From: Clostridiales bacterium
Lineage (GTDB): Bacteria > Bacillota > Clostridia > Oscillospirales > QAMX01
Length of the DNA stretch: 9,755 nt
Direction of reading: 5' to 3'
Assembly (NCBI GenBank): GCA_012841675.1
Contig: DUUG01000272.1
Location: 1-9,755, forward strand
Numbering within the stretch: the stretch's first letter is position 1; the number at the start of each line of letters is the position of its first letter. A program made the position numbers and the translations under genes. Shown here in pieces: positions 6,436 through 9,755 of this stretch. The notes under the pieces were generated by a model. The model was not told the DNA's origin and made no database searches. It saw only the letters and a list, made by a program, of their open reading frames with translations.

Positions 6436-8217
6436 TTACCGTTTCCACTTCTCGGCGGTAAACAAGTTGGTGTGGATGCCGAAGCGTTCTTTCTTTTCGA
6501 GGAATTCCGCAACGGCGGCTTCGTATTCTGCCTGCTCGCTTTCCGTCATTTCCTCTTTTATATGGGGCGTGCAGAAAAGTTCCATATAATCCAGCGACAT
6601 TCTGGCGCGCAGAATCCGCTCGCGCTCGGCGTCATCCCTCGCTTTGTCTAAAACGTTTGCCCACATGGCCTTGAGCCTAGGAAGATGGGACATAAACGGC
6701 GTTAAGTAGTGCTCCCCGCGGATATCCTGATAAGCAAAGGGAACATAGTCGTATCTTGCGTTAAAGGGTTCGGGCGAGATGGGGTAAACAGGCTCGAAGC
6801 AGCGGATATGGAAGTCTTCGGTGGTTTTCTTGAGGATTTCCAAATATTCTTTTAAGCTTTCCCAACCGGGGCCGAAGTAGCCCTCGAGGAAGTCGTCCAT
6901 GTGATAGTTAAACTCTTCCTCGCTCATATACGGGTTCCAGAGCAGGCGGGCGATTAGGTAGGCACGCATTGGGCCGAATTCCCCCGTGTTGGTACCCGGC
7001 GTGTCTTCTTCAAACACGTGCAATGCGTTGTTGTCCGCAAAATAGCGCACGTTGTCTCGTAGTACCCATAAATTCGGGAAGGGGGCCAAATAGCATTCAT
7101 AGTTGGTCGTATAGTCCCAAATGGAAAGGTGTTTGGCCAGCTTGCTCCAAGATTCCATATGCTGGGAAAACTGTTCTATGTTATGCTCACAGCCGTGGTC
7201 CAGCTTATGGCGGAAGCAGGCTTCAATGGAGCAGAGGCGGATCATCACGTTGTCTGCCGGCTTTGTAAACTTCGGGGCTTTGCGCGTATATTGGTAGGCA
7301 AACGTCTGCACCAAAACGCCGGGGTGTTTTTCCGCCACAGCGGCGGCCACTTGGTTTACAAAGCGGATCAAGCTGCCTGCGGGGGTGCCTTCTTCTTCGT
7401 CAATGGCGGCGCAGTTTTCACATTGGCAGTAGTGCTGGTTGTCGTTTTGAGACACGTCTACTACCTGGCAGCCGGGGTTTGCTTCGATCCATTGTAAAAC
7501 ATTTTCCGTGACAATTTTCACCACGTCGGGGTTGGAAAGGCAAAGCTGGCCCACAGGCACGTCAAACACGTTGCCGGCGGGAATGCGCTTGCCCTCCCAA
7601 AGAGAATAATATTCGGGGTGCTCGTCAAAATACTGCTTGGGCGGGCAGAGGCGCTCAAAGGTGTGGCAGCCGCCGATGATAGAAACAGAGCCGCCTTTGT
7701 CTTCGAGAATGCCCGAACGAGAAGAGCTTAATTTTTCCCAAACGGCAAAATCCGGGTCTGTCACATGGGTGATCCAGTCGGTGGCGCGGTAGGAAAAGAC
7801 GGGGTTCTGCACTTCCTTAAAGCAAGACGGAATTTCCACCGCTTCCGACGGCAGAATGCGCTCGACGCCGGGAGCGTAAATGCGCACGCCCACATATTTT
7901 TCCAAGAATGTGTTGACGGCATAGATGGTACCTCTGTCAATAGCCCCGGCAAGGTGCAGGTTTTGCCCGTCGGTTTGTATGGCAAAACCGTCATGCTTTA
8001 GTTCGCTTCGGTCGATTTGGGCGGCAGAACCAATGAAAATGGAATGCTCGGGTGCGACTTGCGAAAGAAAGAGGGAAGCGCCGGTTGCCTTTTTCAGATA
8101 GGTTTGCAAACGAGTGGCAGCGTACTCTTCCGAATGCGTGGGGTTTTGCGAAAGGACAATGGCGAACTTCTCAATGGGAGTTTGGCCAATGGTCAGCCGT
8201 TTTACAGGGTTTGGCAT
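6436..8217 (-). CDS. DUF4838 domain protein, predicted glycoside-hydrolase-fold enzyme
   Basis: A 593-residue protein without signal peptide. Residues about 15-130 form an alpha-glucuronidase/GH20b-like N-terminal alpha-beta domain (IFIGSA at 60-65, DGFAI, GAIDRGTIYAVNTFLEKYVGVR at 91-112). Then comes a DUF4838 domain, a TIM-barrel family in the glycoside hydrolase clan, at about 180-450, with GGCHTF (182-187), SQNDN (256-260), WDYTTNY (367-373) and EED (403-405). A Cys cluster CQCENC (264-269) directly follows the SQNDN motif and is typical of the family; it may bind metal or form a structural knot. The C-terminal part is helical. Start: ATG 8217 has AGGAGG (8232-8227) 9 bases upstream. The neighbouring GH32 and nucleoside hydrolase support a role in sugar-conjugate breakdown. 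I know of no firmly assigned reaction for this domain, so activity is inference. Confidence 0.8.
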   Translation of the reverse strand: MPNPVKRLTIGQTPIEKFAIVLSQNPTHSEEYAATRLQTYLKKATGASLFLSQVAPEHSIFIGSAAQIDRSELKHDGFAIQTDGQNLHLAGAIDRGTIYAVNTFLEKYVGVRIYAPGVERILPSEAVEIPSCFKEVQNPVFSYRATDWITHVTDPDFAVWEKLSSSRSGILEDKGGSVSIIGGCHTFERLCPPKQYFDEHPEYYSLWEGKRIPAGNVFDVPVGQLCLSNPDVVKIVTENVLQWIEANPGCQVVDVSQNDNQHYCQCENCAAIDEEEGTPAGSLIRFVNQVAAAVAEKHPGVLVQTFAYQYTRKAPKFTKPADNVMIRLCSIEACFRHKLDHGCEHNIEQFSQHMESWSKLAKHLSIWDYTTNYECYLAPFPNLWVLRDNVRYFADNNALHVFEEDTPGTNTGEFGPMRAYLIARLLWNPYMSEEEFNYHMDDFLEGYFGPGWESLKEYLEILKKTTEDFHIRCFEPVYPISPEPFNARYDYVPFAYQDIRGEHYLTPFMSHLPRLKAMWANVLDKARDDAERERILRARMSLDYMELFCTPHIKEEMTESEQAEYEAAVAEFLEKKERFGIHTNLFTAEKWKR

Positions 8218-8364
8218 ATTCTATATCCTCCTATGAACGGCACGACAAAGCGGCCGTTTGCTTCATCCGGCGCAACGTAATAAATGGATGCATTTGACCC
8301 CGAATTCCTTTTTGCGGAAATATGGAATAAGGCCAGCGCCGGGCATGGATCCTTATAAAATTTA

Positions 8365-8402
8365 CCCTTCCATATTATATAAGGGAAGAGAACGCAAGGG
8401 TA
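8365..8402 (-). promoter_or_regulatory. Possible DUF4838 promoter overlapped by an inverted repeat
   Basis: On the minus strand TATAAT (8379-8374) is a perfect -10 box, but the sequence 17 bases upstream (TACCCT, 8402-8397) is a poor -35, as expected for an activator-dependent promoter. The inverted repeats CCCTT/AAGGG (8365-8369 with 8381-8385) and CTTCC/GGAAG (8367-8371 with 8384-8388) frame the -10 box. The leader would be about 150 bases long. Confidence 0.35.
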
Positions 8403-8506
8403 AAAAGATAAGGAAAATAGCGGCGCTTCATATTTTTGAAAGAAACTAGAATTCTGAGCCTATCATAAACAAGTCTGACGCATCTGTCAACAAGTATTTC
8501 TTGTGC

Positions 8507-8534
8507 TTTACAAGTAGGGGGGATTTGTTATAAA
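8507..8534 (+). promoter_or_regulatory. SigA-type promoter of the nucleoside hydrolase gene
   Basis: TTTACA (8507-8512, five of six) and TATAAA (8529-8534, five of six) are separated by 16 bases that include a run of six G. The transcript would start near 8541, leaving a leader of about 56 bases. Confidence 0.6.
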
Positions 8535-8558
8535 ATACAGGTTGTAAGTATTTGAAAT

Positions 8559-8575
8559 GCCGACGACAGGTCGGC
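8559..8575 (+). promoter_or_regulatory. Leader hairpin before the nucleoside hydrolase ribosome binding site
   Basis: GCCGAC (8559-8564) and GTCGGC (8570-8575) form a perfect 6-bp GC-rich stem with loop GACAG. It sits 7 bases before the ribosome binding site AAGGAG (8583-8588) and has no T run, so it is not a terminator. It may stabilise the 5' end or influence ribosome access. Confidence 0.45.
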
Positions 8576-8596
8576 TATGCAGAAGGAGATAAGGAC

Positions 8597-9511
8597 ATGA
8601 AAAAACAGATGCCCGTCATCCTCTTAGATACGGATATCGGCCCTGATTGTGACGATGTCGGCGCTTTGACCATGCTGCTCAATATGGAAAAGTCAGGTCT
8701 TTGCCGTTTGGCCGCTGTCACCCACTGTACGTCCAATCCCTTTGGCGTAGGGTGTATCGACGCCGTATGCCGCTACCTTGGGCGGGCGGACATGCAGATT
8801 GGCACCCTAAAAAGGCCGGATTTCCTGGCCGACGAGAACTGTCAAAAATATAACAAGGCCATTGTCGAGGAATTTCCCAACCGGTTTGGCGAGTCAGGAA
8901 CGGCGGAGGACGCGGTCAAGGTGTTGCGCCGTGCCATTGTCACAGAGCAAGGCCCCATTACCATTGTTGCCATTGGCCCTCTTTCCAATATTGGCGGCCT
9001 CTTAGAAAGCCCCGGCGACGAAATCAGCCCGCTTTCCGGGCGGCAGCTTGTTCGGCAAAAGGGCGTGCGATTAGTTTCTATGGGCGGCGGATGCAAGGAT
9101 CCGGAGTTTAATTTTGTAATGGATATTAAGGCAACGGCAAGAGTGCTTGGTGATTGGCCGGAAGAAGCCGTATTTTCCATCTTTGAAACGGGCATGGATA
9201 TTATAACCGGCAAGGAGCTTCAGAAAAAAGGCAAGGTCGATCCGCTGACCCGCTCGTATGCGCTTTACAGCCCCGACGGCCGAAGCAGTTGGGACCAAAC
9301 CGCCGTCTACTATGCTGTTTTAGGCGAAGAAGAGCTGTTTTCCGTCAGCGCACCGGGTTGGATGGGCATTTTGCCCAGCGGAAAAAGCCTCTGGCGTTAT
9401 AGCTCGGAGGGACGGCATTTTGTTTTGAATAAAAAAGCATCGGCAGAGGAAATTGCCGCTGTAATAGATTCCTGGATGGAGGCGCATTTCCATAAAAACT
9501 CTCGTTCTTAG
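8597..9511 (+). CDS. Nucleoside hydrolase (IUNH family) homologue
   Basis: A 304-residue cytoplasmic protein of the inosine-uridine nucleoside N-ribohydrolase family, enzymes that cleave the N-glycosidic bond of nucleosides using Ca2+. Seen: the N-terminal metal motif DTDIGPDCDD (11-20), IGPLSN (126-131), SMGGG (161-165), the FNFVMD segment (171-176, substrate and metal contacts) and SWDQTAV (231-237), whose Asp233 matches the last Ca2+ ligand. The residue just before that Asp is the catalytic His in classical purine/pyrimidine members; here it is Trp232, so specificity or mechanism may differ. Length is normal for the family. Start: ATG 8597 has GGAG 8 bases upstream; an in-frame ATG at 8552 would lie in the leader hairpin region and is rejected. 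It is divergent from DUF4838/GH32, suggesting linked use of sugar conjugates. Confidence 0.85.
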   Translation: MKKQMPVILLDTDIGPDCDDVGALTMLLNMEKSGLCRLAAVTHCTSNPFGVGCIDAVCRYLGRADMQIGTLKRPDFLADENCQKYNKAIVEEFPNRFGESGTAEDAVKVLRRAIVTEQGPITIVAIGPLSNIGGLLESPGDEISPLSGRQLVRQKGVRLVSMGGGCKDPEFNFVMDIKATARVLGDWPEEAVFSIFETGMDIITGKELQKKGKVDPLTRSYALYSPDGRSSWDQTAVYYAVLGEEELFSVSAPGWMGILPSGKSLWRYSSEGRHFVLNKKASAEEIAAVIDSWMEAHFHKNSRS

Positions 9512-9602
9512 CATTTTATCCCCTATAATTCTTAAACGTTTCGGCGGTATCTGGGGCCTTAAGGCTCATCTTCTTTCCCAAAAGAAGAAAAGCCGCCTTT
9601 TA

Positions 9603-9755
9603 ATGAGCATTTACGCAAGGTATTTTTTTAACAGAGGCGGATATGTGGGCTTGACGGCGGAATTTGCGGGCACGCCCTGTATGCCCCACGGGCCTTTGGG
9701 CGTGTTTATCTCGGACCAAGCGAAGATCGGCAAAGATGCTGTGATCTTCCAGCAG
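9603..9755 (+). CDS. Hexapeptide-repeat acyltransferase (serine acetyltransferase-like), 3' end outside window
   Basis: The frame runs off the right edge. Residues 27-51 (from MPHGPLG through GVFIS, AKIGKDAVIFQQ) match the first left-handed beta-helix turns of CysE-type and capsule O-acetyltransferases, which move an acetyl group from acetyl-CoA to serine or a sugar. The preceding MSIYARYFFNRGGYVGLTAE and the in-frame upstream GGIWGLKAHLLSQKKKSRLL (9543-9602) also look like the N-terminal helical part of such proteins, so the real start may lie before 9603. No ATG, GTG or TTG occurs in that frame back to the stop at 9465, and ATG 9603 has no clear ribosome binding site. Either the start is unusual or the 5' end is damaged. 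Serine versus sugar acceptor cannot be decided from this fragment. Confidence 0.65.
   Translation, partial: MSIYARYFFNRGGYVGLTAEFAGTPCMPHGPLGVFISDQAKIGKDAVIFQQ

Larger units (their letters stand above)
8218..8596. other. Divergent intergenic region with promoters for both sides
   Basis: These 379 bases contain no gene: open frames of 63-87 codons here have no ribosome binding site. From the left: the AGGAGG site for DUF4838 (8227-8232); a GC-rich near-palindrome CAAAGCGGCCGTTTG (8246-8260), which lies inside the likely DUF4838 leader; a possible leader stem ATAAGGCCA/TGG-CCTTAT (8327-8335 with 8346-8356, 2-base bulge); a TATAAT on the minus strand (8379-8374) inside a CCCTT/AAGGG inverted repeat; then the plus-strand nucleoside hydrolase promoter (8507-8534). 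The long region with repeats suggests regulation of both units, but no known operator was recognised. Confidence 0.5.

Noticed and set aside
9570..9587. CTTCTTT/AAAGAAG hairpin after the nucleoside hydrolase
   Set aside because: AT-rich stem without T run, inside the probable N-terminal coding frame of the acyltransferase; not supported as a terminator.

Overview
The window looks like an accessory metabolic region from a Bacillota (Firmicutes) chromosome, most likely a gut or fermenter Clostridia. The reasons are strong AGGAGG-type ribosome binding sites, SigA-like promoters, U-tailed hairpin terminators, an IS21-type transposon end with repeated TGTGCAGTT boxes, and protein families common in that group (C39-like lipoprotein, 7TM-PAS-GGDEF protein, DUF4838 protein, intracellular GH32). 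No taxonomic marker gene is present, so the assignment is inference.

Layout. Bases 1 to about 158 are the end of an IS21-like element whose transposase would lie off the left edge on the minus strand. It has removed the 5' half of an isochorismatase-type cysteine hydrolase (remnant 172-519). The remnant runs directly into a large plus-strand gene (525-2132) encoding two fused amidohydrolase barrels; the first barrel has lost most metal ligands and the second keeps them all. A separate plus-strand unit with its own promoter and a strong hairpin terminator encodes a secreted C39-like cysteine peptidase lipoprotein (2352-3137). Facing it on the minus strand is a PAS-GGDEF signalling protein (3373-4614). 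It lacks a credible start; its 7TM sensor appears shortened, and a hydrophobic remnant lies upstream in another frame (4632-4799).

From 4883 to 8217 the minus strand carries two carbohydrate-active genes. DUF4838 (593 aa) is transcribed first. A hairpin terminator follows it, and a consensus promoter for the downstream GH32 beta-fructosidase (480 aa) touches that terminator. A 379-base divergent intergenic region (8218-8596) separates these from a plus-strand nucleoside hydrolase family gene (8597-9511) with a good promoter, a leader hairpin and a strong ribosome binding site. The window ends inside a hexapeptide-repeat (serine acetyltransferase-like) acyltransferase.

How the genes may work together. 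The right half is compatible with intracellular glycan or glycoside breakdown: GH32 releases fructose, DUF4838 is a predicted glycosidase-fold enzyme, and the nucleoside hydrolase relative cleaves an N-ribosyl or similar bond. No transporter or regulator for them is visible here. The left half is a decayed catabolic operon (cysteine hydrolase plus double amidohydrolase). I do not see a clear defence system, CRISPR array, tRNA or rRNA. The most unusual items are the half-dead double-barrel amidohydrolase, the nucleoside hydrolase with Trp where the classical catalytic His would be, and the DUF4838 protein with a Cys-x-Cys-x2-Cys cluster.
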